Shown: in pieces, positions 23,458-37,400 of the stretch
Position numbering within the stretch: the stretch's first letter is position 1
Layout: the number at the start of each line of letters is the position of its first letter
Assembly: GCA_947846985.1 (NCBI GenBank)
Contig: CANTUZ010000001.1
Span: 30,962,727-31,026,726 of the forward strand
DNA length: 64,000 nt
DNA from: Fratercula arctica
Lineage: Eukaryota; Chordata; Aves; Charadriiformes; Alcidae
Reading direction: 5' to 3'
The notes under the pieces: model-generated
What the model saw: the letters and a program-made list of their open reading frames with translations, nothing else
What the model was told of the DNA's origin: nothing
Database searches by the model: none
Translations under genes and position numbers: made by a program

Positions 23458-26400
23458 CTGCCAAAGTAAAAAGAAGTGGTTTGAGTGCTGGGTTACAGGC
23501 TGGGCAGGGAGTTCAGCAATTTGAGACTATTTTGCTGAGGGCAGAAATTGCAAGATGCAGAGGGCAGTGGAAAGTAAAGATTCGTTAATGAGTAATTGCT
23601 TGTGCTGTCCCAGTAGATACACGTCTCAAGGCATAAAGCCCCAAATCATCTCTAAACAGTTTCTGTATTACAGCAGCTGATTGTTGTCTCCATCTATGAA
23701 AGTGATGCCTTTTAAAGATGAGTGCTATGTGTATGTTTTAATGGTAATTCTCTGATCTTCTCTGTGCAAAACAAGCCAACTTTCTGTCAGCCGTTTTGTA
23801 ACAGGGAAGTTTTGAGCCCCAGTTACCTACCATGGGAACATCAAAACCTGATCACAAAAGAAATCACTGTCCACTGGTAAGTCTGCATTTCAAATTAGGA
23901 TGAAAAGCCAAAAGGACTGAGTTTGCTGACTGGAACTAGTGAAATTTTCCTAGTACATTGTTTGCTGTCAGCAGCGTGTCACTGAACTTTCCTGAGCAAT
24001 ACCAGAGTTATACTGATATACCTCAGCACCTATAAATTAAGGATGTTTTGACCTTAAACACTGCATAAATACTGTGCTAGTTATGCATAGTTCCTTTTTT
24101 AACTCCCTCCTCCTTACACTGCATTTCTCCTTCCCTTTAAGTTTCTCATGGCTTTCTATGTCTCTTTTTCTTGGGCCTTTGCTTCATTTACCACTTTCTC
24201 AACTGTTTTTGTGCTCAACTGCTCTGCATCAGACAGTCGTCTACACACACGGCAGCTTCCAGGGCAGCCCACGTTTGCAGCCCTAATGGAAATGGCCTGT
24301 GAGAAAATGGGCTGTGTTCACAGAGAGTGACTTTTTTCCTCCTATGAGGCTATAATTCAACCAAGTCAAAACCACTCATCACTAAAACACTCTAAATAAT
24401 ATTTTTTTTCTCATTAGTTTCTATTTCCTTGCTGAACTCCTGATTTCCTCTCTCAGCTGACCTGCAGCTAGTAGTATTTTGAAAGGAAGGTTTCAGTACG
24501 GTTGCTCGTTTAATAGTGGCAAGCAATTCCCTCTCTGCCAACATATTATAGAGATGGAGCATGGAAAATTCTAGCCTAAACCCCAGAAGTACATGGCATT
24601 TCTAGATGCACAAAAAAGAAGCTTTTAATTTGCCCCAGTGAGAGTGATAATGAGTCGATGGTACGTGACTGCATCTTATCTCTTATTCTGGACCTCACTG
24701 GCTTCATGATTTGCAAATAATTTACTCACACAGGTGCCATCTCCCTAGGAGGAAACGTAGGCGCTAGATTTGGGTGCTCTGGACTTGCAGTTACTCAGTG
24801 CAGTATTCCCAGTGTGCTGTAAATGTGAACTAATTTGCGAACCCAAGCCATGGTGTGGGAGCCTGAGCTATGTTCACAGCAGCCCATAGTATCTTCAGGA
24901 CGGTGTCTCAGAGTCCATCTGGATCCCTTAATATAGCAACAAGATATGCCCCAGCCGTTGCATTTTATTCAACCCCACTGCGACAGGGAGCGTGGGAAGC
25001 GTGACTCCCAGGCTGTGTTCCCAAGGAGCAGGACTTTCCCCGCCCTGTTGAGACATGGGAGCGTGGTGGCTTGGGGAAGGGGGACATTTGCTCATGTTGA
25101 TGTCATACCCATCCCTGCAGTGCCTGAAATTATCCCTGTGAAAAATAAAGAGAACAGTACCTATTGAGCTTAGGAGCGCTGCAGACTGGCAGTGGGCAAA
25201 CTGGATATTGGGGTTCAGCAAAGCCCCAGACTCAGTAAAAGCGTGCTCCTATAGGAAATCTTCTACTTGTTTGAGGTCCTCTTCCCTCGTGGAGGGGAGA
25301 GACAAGGTACACTTCCTAACATTAAGTCTTTTGCAATCTGAGGAGGTTTTAGTTTTCTGTACAAAGCGACTGTCTGACATACAAGTTTTCTGCGCGGGAT
25401 CAAGAACCAGATTTTCTCTGGATTGAAGCTGATCTCCCCGTTTTGCAGAGAAACATCGCAGCCCAAGGTACTGCAAAGAGAAGAGCCCCTTTGACTGTGT
25501 TTTGCTATGGCCCAAGCATCCTTGCCTTTAGAAACCATAAACCACAAGAACATACTAATGCCTGTTGAAGCATTCCTTCCACCAAACACTCCTCTGTGAA
25601 ACCTGTGAGTTAGAGGAATCAAACGAGGACAAAGAACTTGGAGCCTGGGCAAATTCAAAGCCCTGCTGAGCACCATAAGTGATGGTTTGTGGCCCTACAC
25701 TATCTGCTGAGGGACAGGATTGGGGCAATGGAAATTCAGTTGATGAAAAACCCCAGGTCCCTGAACCCTAGGGAGAGCACTACGGGCACAGAGGCTGAGG
25801 CACTTTGCTCAGGCTCTTCACATGAGGTTATCTAGCTAATAACTGCCACTAAAGCTATTTCATCCTCCTCATTTCTCCTGACAGCTAGAGACCTTTAGGA
25901 AACTAGATGTGCATGTGTAATTGAGAAAACTCAGCATCCATGGGCCTGGGAAGAAAGCCAATGCTCAGACACCTCTCCAAATTATCCAAACAAAATGATC
26001 AAGCTGTAATGGGGTGTCTAAGAGAAAAAGGCTGGAGACCAGCCATCCAAAAGCTGTTAACCACCATGGTGCCTGCCCTCAGTTGAGGCAGGAACAACCT
26101 GTGCAATTGTCATAGGCAGATGCTCCTATTAGTTGTGTTTTAACACATGGATGGATGTAGAAAGGAAGGTGCAGTGAAATATACATTTCACACAGGACTA
26201 TCTCAAGTAACCACAGAGAAGGAGAGAATTTTACCTCTCCTTGAAGCCAAGAGCTGTTTGTTAGCCAGCTAAAATGAGAAAATGGCTCATAGACAAACAG
26301 AAAGAATGGCATATCTAAGGACAGGCAATAAACTTTGTTTTCAGCAAGAGCATCCAGATGGTCTCCTGGATCAAAAACAGGGTGGGTTTTGGGTGAGAGA

Positions 26401-27899
26401 CTGGACCTATAGGGTCCCACAAAAGCCTTCAGAAGGGAGATTGGCAGTAAGATCTAATAGCCCTCTGAGAAAAAAGAGGAGAGAAAGGGACAATCTGAAC
26501 TTGGAATCTCTCTTAAGTGGTACTGGAAGACTTCTCTGATGGAAACTCAGGAGATTTTTTTTCTGTATATGAGTTTCCTTGATGGAAGCTATCGAGTAGA
26601 AGCAGCTGACGCGCCCTGAGGCTCTGACAACCACCCTGGCAGGAGAGAGAGAGCACATCAGCTGAGCAAGAAAAAAGGAGGCTTTTCTGAAATAACTGCT
26701 GCATAAGTAGATTAGATATAGAGTTTTGGTGGGTTTTTTTCTTTTCTTTACCTTTGTGAAGCCTTTCAGAAACATTTACAGCTTAATTAGTATGGTTTTT
26801 ATGAATAAATACTTACCTTTTATTACAAATTACATATATTATAAATTATATATATATATAATGAATAAATATTTTACCTTTTATCTTAGCCTGGCTTGAG
26901 TGTGATTTAAGGGAAGGGGATAACAGAAAGACATTCCTTGCCTAAGGTGAATCTAATAGCCTCAACAAATGAATGGATGTGCAATCCAGGTGGGGAACTG
27001 ATAGAGCAAAAGTAAGAGGAGATTTGTTTAATTGGAGGAGATACTAAACTAATAAAAGTGCCCTAAAACTACCAGATTTTAAGCTCAGGATGCAGGTAGC
27101 AGTCTAGCAGCAAAGTGGGGGCTACCCCGCAAACTGCCCAGCATGCGACGTGTATGGCCGCCTGCCTGGGGCAGATTTTGTGCGTGTGTGTGCACAGCAA
27201 GGGGCTGGGGACAGGGAGGGACGAGGCTGGCTGTCTCGAGGCAAGAGTGGCTCATCAGGAGTAGGACAGGAGCAGGCCCACCGAGGAAGCAGACCTGAGG
27301 AGAAGTCCGTGCAGATTGATTGGGGATGCAGGAGAGGAGCCGGTGGTGGCTGTGGTCATTGGGTCACCAGTGTGGTTATTGTGGGCATCAGGGAGGAAAG
27401 TGGGATCTTCGGGGCTCGGCTACAGGGCAAGAGAGAAGCTCATGTTGGACTAAGTGCTTCAGTGCATGGATGAGGCAGCAGAGAGGAGAAATTTAGGTAT
27501 GTAAGGAACTGAGGGATCTTTTGGGATAAACGCAAGCGATACAGAGAAATGAGAGACTGCACCGTACCCAGAGTGGATCCAGGCTGCCGGCACTGCAAAC
27601 TGAAAGGTTTGCAGAGGAGTATTTAATTAGAAGCAACAGGGGAGCTGACAGGCATGGGAGAGCAAGAGGGCTGGATTGACAAGAACTGCAAGGACAGTGG
27701 ACTCACATCCAGTGCACCTCTGACAAGGCCAGGAGGTAAATAAAGCCCAACTGCAATAACTAGGGAAGGCAAATCCAACTGCCCACAAATCCAGTTGGCT
27801 GGCATGTGCTATCTTGAGTGAGTGATCAAAAGCAAATCTTACAGCAAATTCTGCACTGATGCTCAAAGCCAAAAATGAGACGGAGGAGCTGGAAGGCTT
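23458..27899 (-). other. Upstream intron or flank of CYSLTR2
   Basis: This begins at the splice acceptor, so at least its left part is expected to be intron. No 5' exon, TATA box or CpG-dense promoter was identified. The part from about 27140 to 27480 is the most GC-rich, but it also resembles degraded repeat sequence. Confidence 0.45.
26801..26884. repeat. AT-rich 60-bp partial tandem duplication with (TA)n
   Basis: ATGAATAAATACTTACCTTTTAT at 26801-26823 recurs as ATGAATAAATATTTTACC plus TTTTAT at 26861-26884. The 38 bases between them are AT-rich and contain a (TA)n run. This is either a 60-bp tandem duplication or slippage at the TA tract. It lies in the presumed 5' intron or upstream region of CYSLTR2. 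Confidence 0.75.
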
Positions 27900-30800
27900 G
27901 GCATGAGACAGCAACCCTGGTGCAAGGGGAACCTGAGAGACCTGCAGGAGAGAGGATAATCAATGGGAGCCTGTGTTGCCATGCGACCAGCTTTATGGTA
28001 ATGATAGTGTAGGATGCACAGGTGGAGGAGTGACACTGTGCCTGAAGGACTATATAACTTGCAATAACATAAAAATATTATGGCTAAAGAAAAGGACTAC
28101 AGAATCCTCCTAGGCAGGCATCCCATACTCTAATAATAAAAATATAGCACTAGGAATGCACTACCAAACTCCTCATCATGATGATGACAGTCATCAGAAA
28201 ATGTGCGGGTAGGAAGCTGAAAGCAGGTAGCAGTAGCAGTAGATTTTGGGTGCCGTTATAAAGATGCGATGCTGCATCAGATATAATACCCATATGCAAC
28301 AAATGCCTGATTCCTAGAATAATTTGTCCTGCAAACAAATCCACAACACAAGATTCTATTCTGCATTTGATCTTTAGTGCTGCACACATTCTAGTTCAAG
28401 CAGGTTCTGGTGGAGGGAGCCCTGTACTGGCCATCACAGTAGAGCTAGGTTCAGCAACGTTGTGGGACAGAGAAACAGTCCCAGAAGGAAGAAGCCTACA
28501 TAATTTTGGGGCTGTTTAGAAAAAAAAAAAACCAGAAAATTCAACAAAACCTGTGTTAGAAGTCTACATTTCAAAAGAAATAGACATTTTAATAAATATT
28601 GAGCCCTGTGTCTGTCAGTAGAACAGTTGGCAAGACTATTATAGGAAAAAGATCAGCATTTAGAAAGCAGAAGGCTTGTCCAAATGCGGAGAACAGGAAA
28701 GCCTGTATCATGGCAGATCAAATATGGAGAGGAAACTAACAGCGTTAAAAAAAAACAAAAGTGAAAAGCACCTAGTAAAGGATGCTCAGGCTGATTGTAA
28801 GTTTTGTAAACACACTGAAAGATGACAGACTGCTAGGGAATTGGTAGGGCTGCTAGATGGCAAAAGATGTCTTAGGGACGTAGGCCATAGGAGAGAAACT
28901 CGGTGAATTCACCCTCCCCACCAAAGATGTTGGGGTATTTTCATTTACAGATGGCTGCACTCAAAGGGCTGCAGTCAATGCCTCGATGACCAAGTGGAAA
29001 CCAATGATGAGTGGTGCTCCTCAGGGGTCAGTACTGGGGCCAGTGCTGTTCAACATCTTTGTTGGTGTCATGGACAGTGGGATTGAGTGCACCCTCAGCA
29101 AATTTGCCAATGACACCAAGCTGTGTGGTGCAGTCGACACGCTGGAGGGAAGGGATGCCATCCAGAGGGGCCTGGACAGGCTTGAGAGGTGGGCCTGTGT
29201 GAACCTCATGAAGTTCAACTGGGCCTAATGCAAGGTACTGCACATGGGTCATGGCAATCCCAAGCACAAATATAGGCTGGGCACAGAATGGCTTGAGAGC
29301 AGCCCTGAGGAGAAGAACTTGAGGGTGTTGGTGGATGAGAAGTTCAACATGAGCAGGCAATGTGCGCTTGCAGCCCAGAAAGCCAGCCACATCCTGGGCT
29401 GCATCAAAAGAAGCGTGGCCAGCAGGTCGACGGAGCTGATTCTGCCCCTCTCTCTACTCTGCTCTGGTGAGATCCCACCTGGAGTACTGTGTCCAGCTTT
29501 GGAGTCCTCAGCACAGGAAGGACATGGACCTGTTGGAATGGGTCTAGAGGAGGTCCACGAAGATGATCAAAGGGCTGGAGCACCTCACCTATGAAGAAAT
29601 GCTAAGAAAGTTGGGGTTGTTCAGCCTGGAGAAGAGAAGGCTTCGCGGAAAACAGCAGCCTGATAACCTGAAGGGGGTCTACAGGAGAGATGGGGGGGGG
29701 ACTCTTCATCAGGGAGTGTAGTGGTAGGACGAGGGGTAACAGTTTTAACCTGTTAAAAGAGGGGAGATTTAGATCAGATATTAGGAAGAAATTCTTTACT
29801 GTGAGGGTGGTGAAGCAGTGGAACAGGTTGCCCAGAGAAGCTGTGGATGCCCCATCCCTGGAAGTGTTCAAGGCCAGGTTGGATGGGGCTTTGAGCAGAT
29901 TGGTCTAGTGGGAGGTGTCCCTGACCATGGCAGGGGGGTTGGAACTAGATGATCTTTAAGGTCCCTTCCAACTCTAACCATTCTATGATTCTATGATTCA
30001 TGCTTGATGCAGCAAACAGATCATAGGAGCCAGCTCCACTCAACAGATGTGTGCAGGAAATATTAAACCGACCAGATAAGTGAGAGGCTGATAAGTGATC
30101 AGGACCAGATGGCATTCATATGAGTATCCAGAAGGATCTCAAATGTGAGACTATCAGCCAAGGCACGTAACCCACCATTACAATCAGGTGCTGTGCCAGG
30201 GGACTGACACATCACCAGTGCAGCTCTCGTCTACAAGAAGGGCTTTGAGAGGTCAGCTCGAGGGCAACGAGTCAGTCATCTTGGTGCTGGGAGCTACCAA
30301 TTGCTGAGACCAATTTCCACCTCTGGTACATTGTGGGAGCTCTGTAATGAAGACCGAAGGTGCTGCGCTTGTTGAAACACCAGGCTGCTGAGAAAGAGTC
30401 AGCACATCTTCTGAAAAGTGAGATCCTGCCCCACTCACCTGCTGAAGGACTGTGAGGATGTTGGATGAAGGGGGCCCAGTGGTGATTTTATATGTACACA
30501 TTTATACAGTTGCATTTGTCAAAGCCTTTAACAAAGCTCTGCACCAAGGGTTTCTTAAGGAACAAAGTTGCCAGAGAGCTGGAAGGCATGTTCTTTTGTG
30601 GTCTGAAAGCAGGCTGAAGGGTAAGAAACAAAGTGTGGGGCTCAATGAATCAGCAATGGGGTCCTCTACTGTTTGGTACTCAGACCAGATTATTCAATGT
30701 CTTTATCAATAACCTGGAGAAGACGGTTATTCAAGTTGTCAGATGCCATGCTGAAAGGGTGTCAGGTGAGCATTAGTCTATTTTAATGTAAGGTGATGCA

Positions 30801-31440
30801 TGGTGGGAAAAACAGTCTAAACCATGCCTACATGATATGAATTTGAAACTGGCTGTTACGTTCAGCAAAAAGGCATTTGGCATTGGCATCATTGACCATT
30901 TACTGAAGTCATTGGCTGCAGCATCAGAAGCAACAAAATTGTCATCAAAATAAGGGGCATCATCAAGAGGGCTATGGAGAACAAACCTTGTATAAAACCT
31001 AGGTGCATCCTCATGGCGAGCAGTTCTGGGCTCTACATCCAAAAAAGAGGTTATGGAATTAGAGAAGGTGCAGAGAGGGGCAATTGAAATGATCAAGGAG
31101 ACACAGCAAGGACTAAAAAGCCTGGGAGTCTTTGGTATGGGTAGGAGGAGACTGAAGAAGGATGTGGTCAAGTTTTATAGAGTCAGGAAGGTGGTGAATA
31201 GTGTGGATGCGCACCGTTATTCACAGGGCCCCGCAGTACTGGGACTTGGGGTGCTCAGCAGAATTGTTGGGAGTCTGCTTTCAAACAGATAAGAGAGGGT
31301 GCCCCTCTAAGCAGCGAGGAGCGGGCAGCGCTGTGAGCTTGTTGCCACTGCAGGCAGTGAGGGCAGGCAGCATCAGCAGGGTCAAAAGAGGGTGGGACAA
31401 ATGCAAAGACAATAAATGGGAAACAAAAGACCGGGCAGGG
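27900..31440 (+). pseudogene. Ancient decayed LINE (CR1/L2-like), interrupted by a younger CR1
   Basis: Pieces of a LINE ORF2 appear in the correct order with many stops and frameshifts. An endonuclease-like GGGVTLCLKDY...ILWLK lies at 28021-28110, and a linker with TGGCAGATCAAATATGGAGAG near 28712. A GCCATAGGAGAGAAACTCGGTGAATTC-like segment near 28884 is followed, after the inserted CR1 (28966-29999), by GATCAGGACCAGATGGCATTC near 30098 (the DGIH region). Then come VVILYVHIYTVAFVKAFNKA near 30480 (RT motif with AFD changed to AFN), a palm-region remnant near 30700, and LGVFGMGRRRLKKDVVKFY near 31110. It ends with LPLQAVRAGSISRVKRGWDK near 31350. Similar decayed sequence may extend upstream to about 27480. 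The element cannot be functional. Confidence 0.72.
28966..29999 (+). mobile_element. CR1 LINE, 1.03-kb 5'-truncated copy with RT palm remnant
   Basis: The longest CR1 copy here. It starts within the RT domain ([19 protein letters not shown]), continues through [20 protein letters not shown] and [20 protein letters not shown], and then through the thumb and C-terminal region in shifted frames. It ends with the 3'UTR and ATTCTATGATTCTATG tail. The catalytic FADD box reads FAND (Asn codon at 29109-29111), and a stop follows at 29226-29228. The element lies inside an older LINE on the same strand. Confidence 0.95.
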
Positions 31441-34400
31441 ATGTACTCCCCAGTGCTCACGGACAGCAGTCAGGAAGCTGGGGAAATGCAAGGGGAAAAC
31501 ACTCTGGAAGGTGATCGGGCAGGTTATCAGGCTCTCATGTTGTCTCTAACCAGCCTCTCCTACTGCTACTATCAGAGATTGAATACCGGGCTAGATGGAC
31601 AGCCAGCACATTTCTTACAGTCACAATTTGCTCCTAATTCCTGGCAGTGTAACAACCACGGTTGACTTGACTGCGTTACCCCGAATTCTTGCTGGTGAAG
31701 TGAGACCAATTCCTGTGGTGACATTAATACAGAGCTTCCACCCCTTTATGTCAAAAAGCTGTTACTGGGGAAGCGGGAACAGTCGATAGCCCTGGGCTAC
31801 CCCCAGTTGTAGTGGAGGGCTAAACCAAGAGCAGGCGATCAAGCCATCCAGCATCTCAGCAGACAGTGGGACCGATTTCTATGCCATGCCTGGACAGAAG
31901 GACATGCTCCTTTTGGAGAGGTGTGGTGGAGGGGTGCTGCTGCTAAAAGGGTAAATATGAAACCTCTACTGTCTCTAAAGGCATAAACATGAAGCTCTCA
32001 ATTTCCAAACTGCTGATCTCAGATTTGTTGCTCTGAAACACTGTTCACTATAACATGAGGACGTATCAAGGAACCTGTTTTTAAGAACATGTCTGCATAT
32101 ACAAATCTAAATAGGGAAATCAGGCTGTTCATTCAAAACATAGTTCTCTGCTATGTTAATCGATAAATATATAGATCCTCTGACAGGCCAAGAAAAAGAG
32201 ATGCTCTCTGTGTTTATCACAATAACCCTTTGTCTGAAGAGGACCCCAGACACCACAGTCTCATGTTCATTACCCAAATAGGAAGGCAGTTATGATATCG
32301 CTGCGATGTAGGAGATTACTTGCATTTGCCACTGCACTTCTGAGAAAACCAGAAATTCTCGTGTTTTTTTAAAGTTCCCATTGGCTTTTCTTCTAGTACT
32401 CACTTTGTGTTTCAGGAGCAGCGTTACTGATAGTAAATGTAACAGAATGTAATATTTAGAATTAACACTGAATTCATCAAAGCATGGCATTTTATTAACC
32501 TTTCTACATGCACGATAATTAAAAAAACCCTAAGTTTGACATTTAACAACTTTTATTTTAAATGTTTGCCATAAACCAAATATATATTTTTTATCTAGTT
32601 AAAAAACTAGACTCAATCAAATCCACAACTTCATTGTTATCTTCCATCTGGAAAACATTCTTAGTTACATAAATCCACCTTTTTTCTGCCAAAAAAATTT
32701 CTCAAAACTGGCTTTGTCATAGAGAAGTTTAGTCAACGATCACAGCTTCTGGCAAATAAAAAGCTTACTGCAAGTAATAAGAAATATAAGTAGGTTGTAT
32801 TTTATTTCTTGCAACTATTTTTATCTAAATCAGAAAAAGCAAACAAATCTAATCTTACCTCAGCTCGTGTGCCTTCTGGTGTGTTCAGTATTTCCTTCTT
32901 CTTCTTGCTGTTGCTCACAACTTTCAGTTTTGTTAGTAGAAATGAAAAACAGAAAAACTTCACGGAAAACCCAAGTGCTATTTATGCAGAAGCCACAGAA
33001 AAGCAATGAGTAGTAGGAAAGGGAGGTAAATCCTGACTAAAAGACCTTACATCTCCTTAAAAAAGAAATGTCCTCAGCTCAAGGAGTGGTGCTAGCAATC
33101 ACATGGCAATCTTTCATAATTTTCACCCAATGAAAGAGGCTCTGCAGCTACGTGGTATGATGGGAAGCTTTCTGGATTTCTGTATTTGTGTCCACACTCC
33201 TATATATGTGCTTTCAATAATTGGAATTGCTCAAAATATTAAAGGAGATCTCTGACATGGATTGTTAGAGATGTAGTTCTTGGAATTATGGAGAGGACGC
33301 GTGCTGGGGTTATTTCCCAGGCTTTTCATGCTGAAATCACAGGAAGAATGAAACTGTAAGCGAGCTGCTGAGAACTCATGTGTAATCTCATTCAGCTCAC
33401 AGTCCAAGGCTGAGTTTACAGAGCTGAGGGACTAATTTTCCTTGAATTTTGATAAGAATGGAACACACAGCTCTGCTAGGCCATGAGCACGTGGCTGCAG
33501 TGAATTCTTTACTGCCCCTTAACGTTTTGCCACTTCTCAGTGGAGCAACGCTGACTGCACAGGTAGGTATCTACACATACTATAGGTATAAGAGCTTGGC
33601 TATTCCTCTTCTGTGCTGTCAGCACATGCAGGCAGACCAGATGCACTCGAGTGCTCTCTGACTGCTGTGTTGTATTTTATATTGGCAGCTGGTCAGAAGA
33701 CCACACATGGCTGCTTACCACAGCTCAGAGGATGGGCAGTCTCCCAAAAAACCTTCTCACCACCCACATTTAGAGTTGTCTCTGCCCCAAAGTGCTTTGG
33801 ATAATTGTATTTGTATTCTCTCCTCCATTGGCCACCTGTGCCTGATTCTCACTTATCGCAAGGGCTCTTCACTCTGATTGTAGTCGTGGATTTGAAATAG
33901 TCCTCTGGGTGTGCTCCCCATGCAGGGTCATGGTGGCAGCATGCAGTGGCTGTGAAGGCTGGTGTCACCACAGATCACAAATCCCTATGACCAGGGAGGA
34001 GGTACGTACAGCGGCAAGCAGCTCTGTGGGGTTTCTTTTAGCATGGGGCTGAAAAAGGACATGGAAAACCAGCTTAGCTACTAACTTGTCTAACACTTTC
34101 AGTCTCCGGGGTGAGCACAAAATCCATGAGTGGTGTTTTTGAACATTTGTCAGCATTCATGTTGACAGTGCAAAGTAAGCTTAAAAAGATCTCCGATAGA
34201 GATCCATGTCAAGTGAATTTTCAAGGAGCAGCATGATGGTGAATTAGGACCCTTCTGAGACGACTCCACTGGTGCCTAACTCAGACATTGCCAACTCTCG
34301 TGGCACCTAAGGCCGTGGATAGGTGTGGTTGCTCTGGCTGCTTTGGTTACTGTCCCAGCAGTTTCCCTATCTGCCAAGGTCTGCCTGCAGAGCAGCTCGT

Positions 34401-37400
34401 GTGTGCATCCCTAACCCTGTTCGGTCACTAAGGCATCGTAAACACCCGAAAGAGGAGGTCTCTGCTCACCCAGTCTACACAGACTGAAGCAGTGTAGAAA
34501 TGACCCCACGGGCAGCTTTGTGGGCGGATGAGCCCTGTGGGAGGAAGCCATGACGTGCAGCAAGGAGCAGCACGGGGTATGACTGCTTCAGCCAGTGTGA
34601 CCACAGCCAGAGGACAGCTATGGCCTCGTCATTCACTCAGGCAATGCCCTGGTAACTGGGACTGCATCTTATCTGCAACTGGCAGAGACTAATTTAGGCA
34701 TTGCAGTAACAGCCTGATGACATCTCCGTCACATGGCACGCGGAGATAATCACTCTGGGACTGATAGGCAGGTTGTTCTCAGATACACAAGGTCAGAGAC
34801 CAAAACATGCGGAAAAGTTAGGCATCGACCACATTTTATTTTCCTGAATGTGTTTTGAGAACATCTCTTTCACCATATGATAGGGTTATCTTCATTGCCT
34901 GGGTAATTTCCCACATTCACCTTCTTAAACACCCCACTTTCTGGAGATTACTGTTTCCTCCATTTTATAAAGAAATTCTGTATTTTGCTTTTAGCCTGGT
35001 TTTGAATAAGTGGGGTTGGCTGCCAATTCGCCCTGCACCTGATGAGCTAGATCCGGAGTGACTGCTTGGGATTTTTTAGAAACAGTCGCTGGATGACTCA
35101 GCTTCCGAGGGGAGTTTATTACATTTCTTACTAATAGAAACTTCAGTAATTCTGAAGAAGACATCTCAGAATATCAAGAAGGATCAAAGACTTTCATCAC
35201 AAGACACTGTGCGTGCATCACACATTCAACAGTTAACAGCCTACATTGTTTCTGAATATTTAGTCCCATAAAATGCATAGAAGTCCAGGACATGGCAGAG
35301 TGCAAACCACCCCTCCGGGCTGCAGCCACTCTCCGTCCTGCCTCCATTTCTGTTCCCCTTTGTATTTCTGGCTCCAAGACAGCCCAGTTTCAAGACAGAA
35401 AAGCAGGAGGGGTGACTCATTCTTTTTCTTCCCCTTTCTCACAAACCCACCTCCCTTCCAGCCCTGCACAGGGGCATTGCCTGCAGAGGAGGTCTCCAGC
35501 CCATAATGGAGAGCAAAGCCACTGCTGCAGGCTCTGAATCTTTGTCGTGTGAAGAAGCTGAACTTCAGACCTGAAATAAGCACTCCAGACCAGGTAGAAG
35601 CAAAAAATTTAGACTCTCCTTCCCCCGTTCAGCATTTTCCAATAGGCTAGTTGAAGTGTTCTCATGGGCTGAGCACTACCTGGTGGGAGCACTGATTGAG
35701 GATCCTGTCTCCTACACTGCCTGTACAGGGCACCTTGGACATCCCAAACACACATCATGCTGTGCCCTGCTCCACAGGGCCAGGCCTCCATCCACAGCTG
35801 TACGATGTCACCCTAAAGTCAGGTGGGCTTCTGCCTGAGGACGGTCCATTCTCTGGTGCATCCCTCTGTTGTTGCAGTCTCACCAGGCAGTTTGTCATCC
35901 ACTTCACACCACAGCAGAGGGGGCCAAGAGCTGCCTGAAACCCACCCAGGTCTTCATGCAGGAGTGCAACCCAACAGACTTGTGCAAGCTCACCAGATCC
36001 TGGGGCATGGATACATTTTCACACCAGCTCGGGTAGCTCGGCAGCCCGACGGCCACGGGGACTGTGCATGGGAACATGGCAACCCACATGAAGGAGTCAG
36101 TATATTTTTCCAGTCACTCAGTCAATGTTTTGCTGTTTGCAGGCACGAACTTCCAGTGGCAGAGTTTCACTTTTTTCATGGCAAGAGATTTTTGGTAAAA
36201 ATGGATCTGCCAAACAAACAGAAGGGATTACCTCCACTGAAGATTTTAGCGCTGCATGTCTTCAACATGGCAGCTTAGCCTACTAACACATATCTATTTC
36301 CAGAGACTGAAATTATAAAGCCTACATTCATTTTCTGCGCAATCGAGAAAAAAACAGCATCCAATGCTAGTAGCTCATCTGCTGTCAGCCATAAGGCTGG
36401 ATAAGAGGGGAAGATGAAAGTGACAGCTGCATGAAGAAGGGGGAAGAAGCAAGGGCAATTTTAAGAGGAATTATTCAGAAAGAAAAAGCACAGAAGGTTT
36501 TCAAGCTGTTTCTTTTGCAACATTAGTAATAACATCTTTTTTAATTGCCTGTGGTCCTTTCTTAATTGTTTGCTGTTCCTCATTAATATACTGTTGAGGG
36601 CAGAGGAACGTTAATATATAGCTGGAATGGGAAAAGACATCTAATGTTGTCTTTATGTAAGATAAACTGTTCTTTTTTAAGTACTAAAACTGGAAATGGT
36701 TTTTGCCAGCCTGTCCAAAGGTGGCTGTGAGCCTTGGGAAGAATTGATTGTCTCCAAAAGCCGTGGAGCCGATAGCAACTGGGAGCATTAATGCTCTTCC
36801 TAGAGAATAATCAATCCAATCCTCGGCTCTGAAAAGACTGGAGCAGGACAAAACACCCAACACTTTCTAAGGTCTTCATCTAAAGCCCATTGAAGTCATT
36901 GGAAAGAATTGTGCCTTTTTGGATTAAAACCTAAATAAGAGAGCCTCAGAAACTCTGACTGGAACAAAAACTCCTTTTATTTTTAAAAATGCTAAAAGCA
37001 TTTCAAATCTAACAGGTGCAAGGTTGTCAGCATGCCAGGTATATTCTATCTTCTCTACTTCTGCAGTCATTTCTCTACCTACTAACCACCATGATGCTGA
37101 AGTGACTTTCTGCTTGCGTTAATGCATTTTGAGTAATTGCACAGTCTGCAATTGCAGCCTCTACTCTTTTTGGTTTGTGTGTTAGACATTACAGGATTGC
37201 AAACTGATGGGATGATGAAAGTGAAGAATTTGAAGGATTTGGCAATGAGTCTAGTTGTGTCTATCTTAAGATTTGGTCTCCTAAAGATGTCATTTGTGTA
37301 TGTTGGCACATGAATGCAATTCTGCAGTTCCCTACGCACTCAGCTCTGTGTTTTGGTCTGTGTTTACCCCATATTAAATGCTCTGCGAATCCTCTGTTCT

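Noticed and set aside
23432..23464. Longer receptor N-terminus (11 extra residues)
   Set aside because: It begins with TTG, not ATG, and its coding bases straddle a strong splice acceptor.
35823..36278. 151-codon plus-strand frame
   Set aside because: No recognisable domain, no splice context and no downstream support. It is kept only as unrecognised sequence.
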